DNA of 64,000 bases from Eutrigla gurnardus. Taxonomy: Eukaryota > Chordata > Actinopteri > Perciformes > Triglidae. Shown piece after piece: positions 1-12,850 of the stretch; positions within the stretch are counted from its first letter, which is position 1, and each line of letters starts with the position of its first letter. The stretch lies in NCBI GenBank assembly GCA_963514095.1, contig OY741281.1:15564330-15628329 (forward strand), written 5' to 3'. Made by a program: the position numbers and the translations under genes. The notes below the pieces were generated by a model. That model was not told the DNA's origin and did no database searches. It worked only from the letters and a program-made list of their open reading frames with translations.

Positions 1-1529
1 ATATTGATGTGAGCCCAATCGTTTATAAGATTCATAAGATGTTTTAATATTTGCCGTTTTGAGAAAAAATAGTCAACTTTTCAGTGCCTGTTACCTTGCT
101 GGGAGGAGGTGCGTCTTAGGGGACAACATTTTACTTATTTCATCTTGATCAACTTTTTCATAACATGTCTAACAGTTTCCTGAAATGTGACATGGCAGGT
201 TATTCATCCAAACAAACGTTTTTGTATTAGAGAATGCATTATTTAAAAGTGCTAAAAAGCTTGTGAAATAATATCAGACCACTCTCATTGTGTGAAAAAG
301 CTCTTAAAATAACCCCGCTGTTACCTACTTCACTCCAAACAGCAGACAGACTCGATGTACCAGCTGAAGAGTTGGATATTATTTTTAAATATGGTGCTAA
401 AAAAGAAATAATGGCCTGAAATGCTTTAGGTGGCTAGAAAAACAGGAAAAAAATGAATGCATTTGCTGCTCCATGTCTACCTGTTAATATTAGCCATGTT
501 CTCATTCTCTGTATTTTTCAAATATATATATATTCAAAAAGATAATATGTTGAAAGGTAAATTAATACATTCCCATTAATAATCCTCAGGCCACTGGCTC
601 CCTGATGTTGAAGACCACCACGACTCCTTAAAGCTTCTTTCTACTTGTCCCTAATCTACCAGTGCGACTTTACAGATTGGAAATAGATCACATGGGGAAA
701 GCTCGGCTACCTGCAGTGATTCTTTCCCGCCCTGGTGGACGATTATTGGCAGGTTGTGGGGCCCTGCCGCGAAGGGTGAACGAATGCATTTCTGCAGATG
801 ACTGTGAAGCAAGGAAAGATTGAATTCTCACTCCCTTCCACCTGTGTGTGTGGAGGAGGAAGCGGGTGAGTCTCCTAGAAATAGGCAGTGATAGATGAGG
901 TACATGGAGGAAGACAGCTACCCCTGCGCTCCAGCCTGGCTGAATCAGGAAACTGTCTGCCAACTAAATGCCTCCCCCCCCTCCCCCCACCCTCACGCTC
1001 TCATTATAATTTTCTCCCTTTCCTCTTGGCCTCGTCTTTTCCTCTGCTTACGAATCAATCGTTTTGTTAGTGCTTACCAGACAACAGATCTTTAGTCATT
1101 ATGAGATTGTGCTTTATATCACTGCTTAATGAGCACTACACCCACTGCAAGCATTCCAGGCAGCAGCTAATGGTCAAAAAAGCTTCACTTTCTTTTACTT
1201 GCTTTCCCCCCCACGTTTGTGCACAACACATCTGATACGTCTGAGTTAATTAAAATGTTTATATACTGTAAATTATGCAACTTGGTGTAATTGTTTTCTG
1301 TCAAAATAGTTCAACCAGGTTCAAATGGTCTCAGAACTGACAGAGTTTCCGCTACGATTGGACGGGTGTCACATCCCCTTAAGGGGCTGCTAACCTTAAA
1401 AGGATTTCATTAGTGGGTATTTGAATGGCCCTTTAGTGTGCTGTGATGGTGTGGATGCTGCTGGAGAAGTTTTCTGGTGGGAATATATTCCTGCTCACCG
1501 ATTATGGGCATAGACTGGAAGAGGATGTA
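1..1529. other. Unassigned non-coding DNA
   Basis: No recognisable exon, RNA gene or repeat family was seen. The stretch is AT-rich with short homopolymers, including a C-rich run near 967-990. Open frames here are short, start at random and show no protein-like composition. It could be intergenic or intronic. Confidence 0.5.
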
Positions 1530-2125
1530 GTCATTGTGATGTCACCTATTGGTTTGTGGACTACGGTTATAAAGCCTTGAGTTCGGAATTTTCGCCGTCG
1601 CCATATTGGAATCTTTGCAATCAGTAAAGGGAGTGACCATATTTGGACTGCGGATGAGCGACGGGTGGATCTGATGAACACAAGCAGCAGAGTGGCACCC
1701 TTACAGCATCTGGCTCCATTAGGCTTCTGGTGAAGCTGTTACACAGTAACACAGTAGGGCAGCCAAGTGTTAAAGTAATCTTAGTAGCGGTTTGGTAGCT
1801 AGTAGCAACGGTGAGCTGAGGTAGTAACTATCAATCACAAGGAAGCCAGGCCCTAAAGCATACCCTGCTTTATTGTCTATTTGACACTTAATGGACCATC
1901 ATTCACTAAATGAACATCATGCTGTATTACAAAAGACTTAAAACCATAAACTCATGTTCATAATGTGTACTGAGATAATAAATCAAGTGAGAAGTATGGT
2001 CATTTTCTCATAGACTACTTTTGCAACCACAGCAGTCACCCCCTGATGGCCAGTAGAGAGAATGCAAGTTTAAGGCACCACAAACTGGGCTTCATTTTTC
2101 AGAACCAGAGGTTGCTGCCTGCTGA
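1530..2125 (+). repeat. Dispersed teleost repeat, diverged
   Basis: Several phrases match a repeat I recognise from many fish genomes: GATGTCACCTATTGG with GTTTGTGGAC near 1540-1562, CCGTCGCCATATTGG near 1596, GTGACCATATTTGGAC near 1632, and near the other end GGCCAGTAGAGAGAATGC followed by TTTTCAGAACC. The middle (about 1720-2010) does not match anything I remember and may be an insertion. The boundaries are approximate, and no terminal repeats or target duplication were found. The superfamily is not known to me. Confidence 0.55.
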
Positions 2126-3985
2126 AGAGTGGAGACATGGTGCTCATGAAAGCACTACAATGAATATCCTCTTGTAAAAAATGTTCTGTCACCAGTAATA
2201 GTCTCTTGGGTTGTCGGCCAAAAGTCCAAGTCCCTTGAGCAAGGCCAAAAGTCAGCTAATGACACGTGGCGGCCATCTTCGCCCTTTGACCTTTAAAAAG
2301 GCTCCACTTCTCCAAAGTAAATATTGTTTTTTTTTTTGTCCTTTCAGCTGTGACTCTACTCCCGCCTCTAATTCCAGCCTGTGGGTGCTTCTTTATTCAT
2401 TGCTTGGATAAATGTACATGACCCCTTAAAATAACAGGAGCTGCCCCAGAGGGCACACTTGAGCGATGTGACATTCCAGCTAACCTGAGATGACTTTTAA
2501 AGAATGGATAAGTGAAGGACAGTAGCAGGATGGAAGGAAGAGATAGAGGAGGAGGGGGATGGCAGAATGGACAAAATCAAATCAGCGTAAGCAGGTAGGT
2601 TTAGCAGAAAAGGTTAGAGACAAAATATGGGACTCAAAAAATAGAATGACATAAAAACCCTTTCTGGCACCGTCGGATGGAAAATTTCAGTTTTCAATTT
2701 GATTTTTTTTCTGTCTGGAAGAAACGCTTGCAATTGCCTGTACATTTCCAATAGTCTTCCAAAATATTATGATCTTTTCATCGTAATTGAGACACACACA
2801 CCTGACTGCTCACCATTCTGTAAAAACCTAAAACATAGTGTTTGAATTTGCATGCAGCAAAGGTAAGATCTTCTGTCAAACACACAGGCAAGCACTCATC
2901 AAGGATTCTGTATTTAATCAGTGGAAGTTAATGCTTTACAAACGGTCTCTGGAAAATGTTAAGCACAGTTCCTAATTAGCCTATCATGCAGTCATAATCA
3001 CTTCAGAAATAAATTAAGCTGAAGGTATTTCAGTGGGCTAATGACCTGCATTGGTCCTCACAGCCAGCCTCTTCTACTAAGCTGTCATGTTAAGGAGCAA
3101 TGGATAGCACTTACTTTGTCCTTACCTCTTGCCCTTTGGCTCTACGGGTAAATATAATATACTTTATTTGCGTAATACACCAAAGAACTAGGCCCTACAA
3201 GGACAAGTGTGTGTTGTTTGACTTTTCATTTTTAATGCTTGCAAGTAATCTTTTGGAGAACTGCCAGATTCTTGTGCAGTAATATTGTTTTTCATTTGAA
3301 CCCTTTGGAGGAATGTCTTCAGTTTTACTTGTATGATTGATTTTAGATTGGCATATGGTCTATTTAGAATTTTTGAATTTTGGTGTTGATGATTTTAATT
3401 TCTATTCCAGTGTATTATTTGAGCATTTAGACATTAGATATATGTATTAAGGCATTAATGATAACATCTATGAAGATATTCTCAAAATTCTTACTCTGTA
3501 AATATTTTTTAGATAGTCTTTTCCTTTAGCTTTTCATTATTTTGAGTAACATTTGTTATTGTTATTTTTTTTTACGACCCTTTAACATAGCAGTCGTGTC
3601 ATATGTCATTAAATCCAGCCACTTCATGTACTGATTGTTCAACACTTTATTTCATTTCCTGATAATTAGTCAGCCTACCTACAGCAAGGTGGAGTGAAAA
3701 GTGCAATATTTATCTCTGAAACGTGGAGGTTTGTTTTGTGTCTAAAAGAACATCGAGTAAATTATTAATTTACTTCATAATTGGTGCTTATTAATGTTCT
3801 TAGTTAATTAGTTAATAATCTTAGAGTGCAAAACATGGCTGCTTTTTGTGTTTGCTGATGTGGTCAGTATGTTGTAGAGATAGCTAACACTAGCATTACA
3901 CTGTTAGCCTTGATGTAACGTGGAATTGCTTTCTGTAAGGTTAGCTACACGGCTAATTGTTGACATTGGCTCATTTATGTCATCA
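2126..3985. other. Unassigned non-coding DNA
   Basis: AT-rich DNA with no recognisable coding exon or transposon end. The open frames are short and low-complexity. Confidence 0.5.
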
Positions 3986-4445
3986 TCTTGTGTATTTGTC
4001 TTGAGTTGCTCTGTGATTTTGTAGTTTCTTGTGTTTTATTTCCTAACTTCCTGTTCCCTGTACTAACCTCTACGCTTGTTTCAGGTTGACTTCCCCTACC
4101 TCATGTTTGGTTCTTCCTGACTGATTACTCACGTACTCGAATGTGTCTCACCTGTGTCTTGTTTCCTAATTAGTCCCTTGTGTGTTTAGTCCGTGTGTTT
4201 CCTCTGTCCGTTCATGCTGCTTACTTGCTCTCGTGGTCCCCGGTGTTCTTGTGGTTTTCATGGACTTTTTTTCTATTGCCTGCCTTAGTTTTTGGAAGAG
4301 TTTTTCAAGTACGTTTATTTTTGTTACTAAATATTTGTTTTGTCCAAGCCTGTAGGTGGAACTTTGGCCATTTATATGGGCCCATATAAATAAAGCTTCA
4401 CCTTGTCTTCTAGTTGTTTACAGCATCAGCCGTGGGAGCCAGAGA
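3986..4445 (+). repeat. Retroelement-like 3' or LTR fragment
   Basis: The segment is T-rich and full of TTCCTG, GTGTTTAGTC and TCTTGTTTCC phrases, then ends in TTTGTCCAAGCC and the poly(A) signal region ATAAATAAAGC at about 4386. This pattern resembles the U3/R region of LTR retrotransposons common in fish. No matching second LTR, primer-binding site or coding frame is visible, so at most this is a solo or broken fragment. The limits are approximate. Confidence 0.4.
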
Positions 4446-4894
4446 AAGCTTTTTTTTTTTGTTTCTGTATTTTTAAATTGAAGAATAGTCAATGTATAAA
4501 GGGTACAATAAATAGTTTACATGATTTTGTGACTTACGATTTTTAAATTGAAGAGATTTGTCTTTTCCATCCAGCTACTTTTTTTTTAAGTGCAGAAATG
4601 TGTGAGGATAAGTGTTTGCACACAAATGAGTGTTGTAATGCATTTGTCCTATGATGAAGTCTGCCAGCATCAGGATGCATTGTGGGCAATTCAACGTGGT
4701 AGCGCATGATATAAACAAGACGAGTAAAATGTTACAAATGCATAAAACTAAAGCGTTGTACTCGTAACTTAAGATGTGTGATTTGAAAGGTCTTATAATG
4801 AAGCAAATGACACTCATTATATGGTAGTTAATTCATTAGTCAGTATTGCATACTACTACTCTACTATACTCCTGTAAAAACAAAACATTTAACT

Positions 4895-5282
4895 ATGAGT
4901 TTAAGTAAACCGTTTTTTACCCAAATTTAGTTTAGTTAAACCACAGGAAATAAAATCCATCACTCTCGACTCACGTCTCAACCGTCAGTCACACAGTGTT
5001 GTGGAGACTAAATGTCATGTTGGTGAGGCTACTGTTTGCTAATGCTAGTAAAAATGCTAAGCCAACCAAGACAGTTATCACAGTAAACATGAGTTTAAGT
5101 AAACCGTTTTTTACCCCAATTTAGTTTAGTTAAACCACAGGAAATAAAATCCATCAATCTCGACTCACGTCTCAACCGTCAGTCACACAGTGTTGTGGAG
5201 ACTAAATGTCATGTTGGTGAGGCTACTGTTTGCTAATGCTAGTAAAAATGCTAAGCCAACCAAGACAGTTATCACAGTAAAC
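4895..5282. repeat. Perfectly abutting 194-bp tandem duplication
   Basis: Two copies of a 194-bp unit (4895-5088 and 5089-5282) start with ATGAGTTTAAGTAAACCG and end with ATCACAGTAAAC. Only about two positions differ (CCCAAAT against CCCCAAT, and CACTCTC against CAATCTC), so the duplication looks recent. No coding frame runs through it. Confidence 0.95.
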
Positions 5283-6326
5283 AGCCCAGTTATCTCCAAC
5301 GACAACATACCCAACGAGCCAATTAATCACCCAAAGACGATGATACAGCTGCTGCTGCTGTCCTAACGTTGGCTACAGCTGCTGTGGGGATTTGAACTTC
5401 CTGGCTCTGATAAACGGTGCACTCTTTAGCTTTTAGATCAGCTGTATAGTGTGTATTCTAGACGTATTGACTTCACCAGCTTTGCATTTCACATTACACT
5501 GCAGCCACTTTTGTCCATGTCAAGTTTTGAATTCGATCTGAGACGACTGCGCTCGCGGCTTCATGAGTAACTCCTGTTGGTGACGTAGTACGCTCGACTG
5601 ACCAATGGTGCAACTTTCATCTCTGACTTACTTACTTATTTACTTGGTCAGCCACAGGGTGACTTATAGGGCTACAGCCTAGTTTTTAAAATGTAAAAAG
5701 AAAAAAAAGGAAGTGTTCTTTGTGTGATCTGTGTGAAAGTTGAACACAAAAATAACAAACCAATTGTGTACATGGAAGCAGTGTTGGTGCTAGGCAGGCT
5801 GTATAGAAGAATGTTGGGTGTGACGCAAATGGGGTGAGGGTGAGCAAATAAAAAAATCTAAATGTTTAACTTTTTTACCAATACCATTATTTTTGAAATA
5901 TTAGTATAATATAAGCCCATGACGGCATAACTGCGTAGCAAAAAGTATTTAAAAATGGAGGAGGTTTCGGGACATTTAGAAAGTTTCACTTGTTGGCTGT
6001 GTCATACATTTGTATTGACATGTGGTTAGACAATATTTGCCCCGCTTGTAAAAGTACATTCAAATGCTATTCATTTCCATCCCCTTTAGAAGTAATGGTA
6101 GTAAGCCTTTGGTTCATTGTGTTTCAGTTCATAAAAGTGTGTTGTTAAAGCTTACATCAGTGTTAAAGTGCACACCATTACATTAATACTCCATATCCAA
6201 GATCATTTTCTTTTTTCTTTTTTTATTAAAACGTAACACCCAATGGTTTGACCTAGTTTTCTTCAGCCCAGTAATGCAGCATCAGATGTTCCTGTCCCCA
6301 CCACCCCTCTAATTAATCTGGTGTCA
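5283..6326. other. Unassigned non-coding DNA
   Basis: No exon or transposon end was recognised. It contains a short TACT/TTAC-rich patch near 5625-5655 and a poly-A patch near 5697-5710. Confidence 0.5.
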
Positions 6327-6938
6327 CTTGTTTTCAGTGTTGGGGCTAGTTACTTTAAAAAGTAATATATTACAGATTACATATTACTCTCAAAAATAGT
6401 AATGCCTTACACTACTATATTACTCCCTGGAGAAAGTAACTAGTTATATTACTAGTTACTTTGTTTCTACTTGCTCTAAAATTGCCTGAGATGCATAAGA
6501 TGGAAAGAGAGCAGACAAAGGAGGAGTCTTCTTGAAGGTCTTTATTAACCCAACAACAGACTGGCCTACATGCTGTTTAACTTCCTCAATTAACATTGTC
6601 TAGTGCAAATACAAACAAGTGTACTTGTGCAATCAAATACAAAGAAATATTAACTTCCTTAATGTTTAATCAACAGTCTAGTGCAAACAATCAGTTTGAT
6701 TGTAAATTTATAACAAGTACAAACAAGAAATATTAACTTCCTCAAAACATAAATAAAATCTTAAATAAAAAAGACTGGTCTTACCAGCACTGTGAAGAGG
6801 AGAGGTAAACTGTCAAAAATAAAACCAAAACACTGCAGAGGAGAGGTAGGTTGTTGAAATTACTTTAAGCATACAACAGCTTCAAAACAAATCAATTAGA
6901 CTACTACTACAACTACTGTAGTGCAAAATATGAACGTC

Positions 6939-7172
6939 TTAATGTGTCAGCTTATTAATTTTGGTCAAAATAATGGTTGAGAGTAGCTTTTTTCCCGGGC
7001 AAAGGGTACATTGCACTACGACGTTATTTTCCTTTCGTTGCAAATATTGAAAATAGTGGTTGAATTTCCAGCCGTCGAACGAGGTTTTTTGCAGAGCGGT
7101 GCCTTCTTCAGGACGCGAGCTAGCAGCAGCAGCAGCAGCAGCAACATGCTCCGGACTTGTTGACTCTTCCAT
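6939..7172 (-). pseudogene. hAT transposase N-terminal fragment (BED-finger exon)
   Basis: The minus-strand frame gives 77 residues: an acidic start (MEEST), a seven-alanine run, then a segment with FDGWKFNHYFQYL and VVVQCTLCPGKK. The aromatic FDGWKFNHYF stretch and the CxxC pair (CTLC) fit the start of a BED-type zinc finger, the N-terminal DNA-binding domain of hAT transposases. The second half of the finger (the HxxxH or HxxxC part) and all of the catalytic domain are missing; after KLLST the reading frame runs into unrelated sequence and stops. The alanine run is encoded by a GCA/GCT triplet repeat at 7121-7141. This is a non-functional remnant inside the element at 6335-7511. Confidence 0.8.
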
Positions 7173-7464
7173 TTTTTACCCATCTGTCCTAGCGGGTGCC
7201 GCTGGCGACCAATCGGTGATGGTAAATGATACCTCGTGTCAAACCCCAACCAATCACTGATCCATTCACGCCCCCCCCTCCCCCTCCCTCCCTCCGTGCT
7301 GTTTTGTGTGATGCGTGTGTGGTGAAGTAGCTGGTAGCTACTAGCAAATGTAACGCAAGTAACGAGCCCGGAAAATTGTAATATTATTACTATTTTCAGT
7401 AGAGTAATGCCTTACACTACTAGTTACTTGAAAAAGTAATCTGATTACAGTAACGCGTAATTGG

Positions 7465-7509
7465 GTGTTGGGTGTAACGCGTTACAAAGTAACGCGTTAC
7501 ACCCAACAC
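7465..7509. repeat. Near-perfect palindrome at hAT end
   Basis: Two 20-bp arms containing GGGTGTAACGCGTTAC and its reverse complement are separated only by AAA. It sits at the right terminus of the 6335-7511 element, so the outer arm is also the terminal inverted repeat. It could form a strong cruciform. Confidence 0.9.
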
Positions 7510-10277
7510 TGCTTGTTTTCTTGTTTACTGCTTGCATTTTGGATTATTTATAATGTATTTTGTCATTTGTTTCTAAATCTAAGTGTTTTTGGACTTCAAA
7601 GATATGCATGCAGTTTCTGAGTGTAAGATTGATAGTGAACCTGACCGGGATGCAAGGCGGGTGCCACCTATGCTGTTGCATGGTCAAATTGGTCAGGCAC
7701 TGCTTGGAAGAGTCAAGGTCCATGCGACTAATGTGTATAGTTCTTGCTTCTTTTGTGATAAGGCAGTGTCAGCTCTAATCGGACTCATGTTGCAATCAGC
7801 GCATCTTCTTCTGTGATTCTGACCAGAAAATAATTAACTAAAAGTTTGGTCACACCATCAGTGGCTTCTGCAACAAACTCAATCAATTTGTTGCTAATCC
7901 TATTCAATCACTCTCCACTTGCATCCACAGCATTTCATAAAGGACTTCAGAAGAGGGAGTGGAAGTCATTTATGCTGAAATGACGAATGCTAGTAGTCAT
8001 GATGTCCAGAAAGATTGCAAAAGTAACATCAGAGACCCATCTAAAGCTTTGGCCAGAGTGTAATGAATTTGATGGCTGTGCTTCCTGGAACGCTTTCTCA
8101 CACCTTCCTTGTTGGAGCATACATAATACATACTCACACACAGTAGAGAAAGCTTTAATTAGTGTAACTGGCATCAGCTAAAGCCCGGACATGTGAAATA
8201 ATGCAGCGTTGCATATCTGTAAAAGAGTGGTATTGCCCAATCGTTTGAATTCGATTGATGGTGGGATCATTCCACTCCTATTTGGTGCAGACAATGGGAC
8301 ATCCCATCCTCAATATCAAGCAAAGGATGAATCGTCCACTTCAGTTATTGATAGTGTTTCTCATGTGTGTTTTCTGATGCATAATGTAGTATGCACAATG
8401 TATTCTTTTAAATAATTTCATGTATTTATTTCAATACATTTCACTCTGGAGGAGGCTTTGCCTAGCATAACAATATTACCCAGATGGCATCACAATAATC
8501 TCAGTATAGGCGTAGACTATAGTAACCGAAAGGCTGCAATACAGATTTAGCAGAGCAATTTATGAAAACTAGAATGTGTATACAAGACAAAAGTGATGAT
8601 TTGCCGACCAGGTAAAATGGTGCTAGCAAGACAGATGTGGCACTCAATCAAAAAGAGCACAACAATTAGCTTTATCAACTCAAACCACTTTGGAATTGTC
8701 TGAAACAATGCTCAGACTAAGAACGTACATACGACATACAATACTTACTAACTCTTCCAATGTAAATGTCTTTGTTTCAGTCTTGCCAAGGAAGACATGG
8801 GCAACACATCCAGAGAGATCTGAGCTGCACTCGTCATTTCAGGAGGATTTGTTGGTGGGAGCAGCTGAGAACGGCTCCACGTGTCTGGAGGATTCTACCA
8901 GGACACGGTACCGTCACTTTTCATTCTTTACACTCACACACTGGTTGCATAGAAACATCATTTAATTTGCAGCAGGGATTTCTATCAGCACTTGGAGTTG
9001 ACCGACACTGCCATTATGGCGCTGATGATAATCAATCTCAAATCAATTAGGCAGTAATTGCTGAGTCAATGAGGGAGGCTGGTTAAATATTGATAAGTGT
9101 CTAAAAGGCCCATCAGGCTCTATTGACAGCTCAGGGAGACAGACAGCACTGGTTCAGCAGAGAGGAGAGGAAGGCGTGATGGAGGGATGGCTTAGGGGCT
9201 CGGGTCATATTCTCTACCACTCTGGTAATCAATGCAAACCTGCTCTCTCTCTGCCTGTAAGCTCTGCTAGAACTTTTATATTATTGTAGAAAGTACCTTC
9301 TCTATAGAGAAGTCATGAAACTCTCTCAACCCTACCCTTGATGAGAGAAGTGCTTAAAACAGCACTTAAAAACATTGTGCATTGTTTTCTTCAGTGGAAC
9401 ATTGTTTTGTAAATGACGGGTGAATGAAATTGGAAGATATTTCAAGCTGTAAACTGTACAGTAACAAGGAATATTAAGAACATTTCACATATACTGTATA
9501 CTGTACGAGCAATAGCAATACCAAGGCTGATGCAATGAAGACGTCATGTCTTGTCCAAATACTTCAGCCTTCCCCTGTCAATGTTAATGGTTTCTATACA
9601 CAGATCTACCCAGATTGGCCATATATATTTGCTATTTATATTAAATATTCCCTAATCTCTATCACACTTGTTGCTCAAACGATACAGCTATAAAATAAAT
9701 TAAAACAAAAACTAAATTTCTGCTCTGTATGAAATAAGCTCATTTTCATTGAAAAACATTACAATGATTATGGTGTTATTGTTGCAGCATGTTTTCTTTG
9801 GTACGAGTAGAATGACGTGTAAAATGATAAATAGAAAATGGTATTTTGAGAGATATTTTGTTTTTCAAAAATATTGCACCTCCTGTGATTTGAAATGGTA
9901 TATTGTATTTTTTTTTATAACATTTTCGATTGTGCAGCCCCAATGCTAATTTATTGACAAATTGGTATTGGTACTGTTATCCACACTTTTGGAAACAGTG
10001 CCATATACATAATGTTGGGATACAATACAAAATCTGTCGAATAAAATATTTTGTATATATCCAGTTTTCACATTACAGATGTAATGTGTTTGAAAGATGC
10101 AGGATATTAACATATTCAGTACTTGCACAAAATATTAGTATTATAATACAAATGTAATTAATATAGTATTACAATGCTAATTGTATATACTGTAATAATA
10201 TACAATGCTTATTGTAATATTATTATATCACAGGTGAGTCATTTGCAAGTGGACTTTCATTACCATCTTTCCCTCTT

Positions 10278-10367
10278 CTCAAATGTGGTGTTTCATATAA
10301 TGTCCTTTTAGTGATGAATGGGATGTTTATACTTTTTTCACCAAGGTACAGGTTTCCCAATGGAGTA
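10278..10367 (+). repeat. Diverged repeat, copy A
   Basis: Aligns over about 90 bp with 11530-11620. Shared blocks are CTCAAATGTG, TCCTTTTAGTGAT, AATGGGATGTTTAT, CAAGGTA and CCCAATGGAGTA. Identity looks to be about 80-85 percent, with small indels. The element is not one I can name. Confidence 0.8.
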
Positions 10368-11529
10368 CTGCAGTTTATACTGAAAGTTCTGAAATATACT
10401 GAAACGCTCCGTATAAACTGCAAACCTCAAAGTACATTGTCAGTTTTGGCATTGAAACCCATATTGGCAGCACCACTCTGGCCATTTGCAGTTTGAGTTG
10501 CATCGAGTCTGAAGCTTAAGAGGAGATGAGCAAGGACTTTGCCCTAATTATCATGCTGGCTAAACATGCTGTGTCGGTTAAATGGTGTTTGCAACAGGCG
10601 CAACCTCAGGCTGCTTATAGCAGCTACTTCCTGACACTCCCAATCAGCTTGATTGATTGGATCCCAGGCCACTCCCTAACTCTGATTGGCAGCTTAATGA
10701 CAAGGAAGGAGGAGAATACCTAAAGGATACTGGATATTTTATGTACTTAGCTAATTCAGAGTCATTTTTTATTTAAATCTATGTTATTTATGTGTGTAAG
10801 TGTGTTGTTGGTCTGCAATAAAGGCAGCATCACACAAATACTCATCCATAATAATTTGTCTGGGCTCGTTTCTCTGGCTTTCCCCAACCAGTCACATCTA
10901 TCAAGATTAGGTGACTGGTGGAGACCACATCTCTGTTAAAATGAATCAATCTCACTGAATGCCTGCAACAACTGATGCCGACTGTCCAAGTGACTCGTGG
11001 TATAACTCAACTTAAATATATAACCAACAACAAATATTCAAGGCTCATACCAAACCACTGATTAGACAGCTAAGTGATCCATCTTCTGAAGACAACACTG
11101 ACAGTCATGTGACCATCCATCTGAGCATTTGTTTCTCATGATACCATTAGCCTTTTGAGAAGGGCAGTTAGCCTATGACTTACTAGAAATCCTTAACTTT
11201 GCCATTATAAATCAAGCTGGGGGGTTCTCTTTGGTATCTTATTTAACACGAACCCTTCCTTGGTGTCCTTGTTTGTCTTTGACTTGGCTGAGACGTTTAA
11301 ATACATCCTACTGTCATTAAGACTTCTACTTGCATGCAGTAGTTCAGCCACAAAAGTGTTCTGAAACCATTCGTAATGTGTTTAAAATCTATGACACATT
11401 TTTTTCTGTAATTTGTCTGTACTTTGCTGCCTGCTTTCAATGGTAGCTGTAACGTTCTTGATTAAATTCTTTGAATCACAGGCATGCGAGAATGCACTTT
11501 GCCAGCTCTCATCTTCAGCTTCCCCTCCA

Positions 11530-11620
11530 CTCAAATGTGTTGTTTTCATACAATATCCTTTTAGTGATAAATGGGATGTTTATCATTTTTTCATCAAGGT
11601 AAAAGTGTCCCAATGGAGTA
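11530..11620 (+). repeat. Diverged repeat, copy B
   Basis: Partner of 10278-10367 in the same orientation, about 1.25 kb downstream. Weaker similarity extends a little upstream of both copies (CATCTTTCCCTC against CATCTTCAGCTT), so the true unit is somewhat longer than marked. Confidence 0.8.
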
Positions 11621-12634
11621 AATTGTTTGTAATCAGAGAATTAAAAGAGCATTTAATCTTAAAAGGCTTGTCATGTGGAATCGCTTTGATGTGAGCTAAT
11701 TCAATATGAACGTAACCTGAGGGCACTTAAGATGGAGATTGGGGTTGTGATAAGATGTGCCTTTGGAATACTAGCGCAGAGTTGGCACACCCAGTGAAGA
11801 CTAATCGTGTAAAGGAAATCATTTCTTTGAACCTTTCCCGAGAATATGAATAAGATGAATTAACAGCAGCTGATTGCATGTCATCACAGGACTTATGCCA
11901 AAGCTTGCTTGTGTGTTGCAGCCGAACTTTGAATAATAGAAACGTGTTATATAAATCACAGGTCAGTGTTTGAACATCTTTTATATTTGGTATTTTTGTT
12001 TCTGAAAATGACGATGTAATAATTATTCCAACAAATAGGCTAGCTCTGAGTATCTGAGAGAATGTGGATACAACCTTGCCTCACATTACATACAGTTGAA
12101 GTGCTTCGGGGCAAGGCAGCTAACTACCATTTGTTCTGCTGAGCTTGTTAGTGGAAGAGTAGACTGTGGTTGTACAGGGCATCTTGCAGGGTGAATGTGT
12201 GTGACTAAGCTGGTGTGTGATACTGAAATGAGGCTGCATGCTCAGCAAACCTCTCCCAAGGTAAATGGATTTTTTTTTTAAAAGCAAGGAAATTATGGCT
12301 CAAAGGGGCAGTAGATGGGGTTTTCAGTCCACAATTGAACAAAATGACTATAATATTTCCATAAGATTGTAACAACAACAATGACTCAACAATGACTTGT
12401 TAGATTTCTGGACAAATCTCCTACTTTTGCTGTAGAAGAAATTGAATAGAAATGTCAGTATGGACCCATTAACCCCTTTCCACAGTACATTGAATTGGTT
12501 CATGATTGCACTTGATGGTTTTACTGTAGCTCTAGTCAATAAGCTAGCTTAATAATATCTTAGAAAATAAAAATCGCAAGGAAATGGGGCAGGAGGTTGC
12601 GTTTTCAGATAATTGCATAGGAGGGAACGCCTAT

Positions 12635-12842
12635 TAGAGCTGTCAATGTTCCTCTATAATACTATTTGTATTTCATGTGTCAAAGGCATCCGTTCATGTG
12701 AGTAGGCCAAGGCTAGGAGGGTGAGGTTTGCTAACGTTAGAAAACACGTTTCTTAAAAAAAAAGAAAATAGAATACTAGAATACTATGTTTTTTTACTAT
12801 TCGAATTATATTTGATACCCGAAGTTCATTCCAACAGCCCTA
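12635..12842. mobile_element. Small hAT-type MITE
   Basis: The ends are TAGAGCTGTCAATG and, inverted, TAGGGCTGTTGGAATG, both fitting the hAT terminal rule (T/C)AG(N)G. The flanks ACGCCTAT (12627-12634) and ACACCTAT (12843-12850) are an 8-bp target duplication with one mismatch. It is 208 bp, has no coding capacity, and its interior is rich in GAATACTA and TTCGAAT motifs. Confidence 0.8.
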
Positions 12843-12850
12843 ACACCTAT

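Larger units (their letters stand above)
6335..7511 (-). mobile_element. hAT transposon, internally deleted
   Basis: The element runs from CAGTGTTGGGGC to CACCCAACACTG and is flanked on both sides by the identical 8-bp target duplication CTTGTTTT (6327-6334 and 7512-7519), the hallmark of hAT insertion. On the minus strand it keeps the first part of a transposase gene (6939-7172) and, near the other end, a TTTATT at 6541-6546 that reads AATAAA on the minus strand. It therefore looks like an autonomous parent that lost its middle (the catalytic region). Subterminal AGTAATNNNTTAC-type repeats lie at both ends. Confidence 0.93.
7520..12626. other. Unassigned non-coding DNA with one repeat pair
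   Basis: Apart from the diverged pair at 10278-10367 and 11530-11620, no exon or known transposon end was recognised. Frames up to 94 codons occur (for example near 8690-9050) but lack protein-like composition and splice context. An AT-rich patch at about 10130-10230 holds short ATTGTAATATTA-type inverted repeats. Confidence 0.45.

Noticed and set aside
7060..7260. Plus-strand alanine-rich frame at the hAT element
   Set aside because: It is the opposite strand of the transposase fragment; the triplet repeat encodes alanine on both strands.
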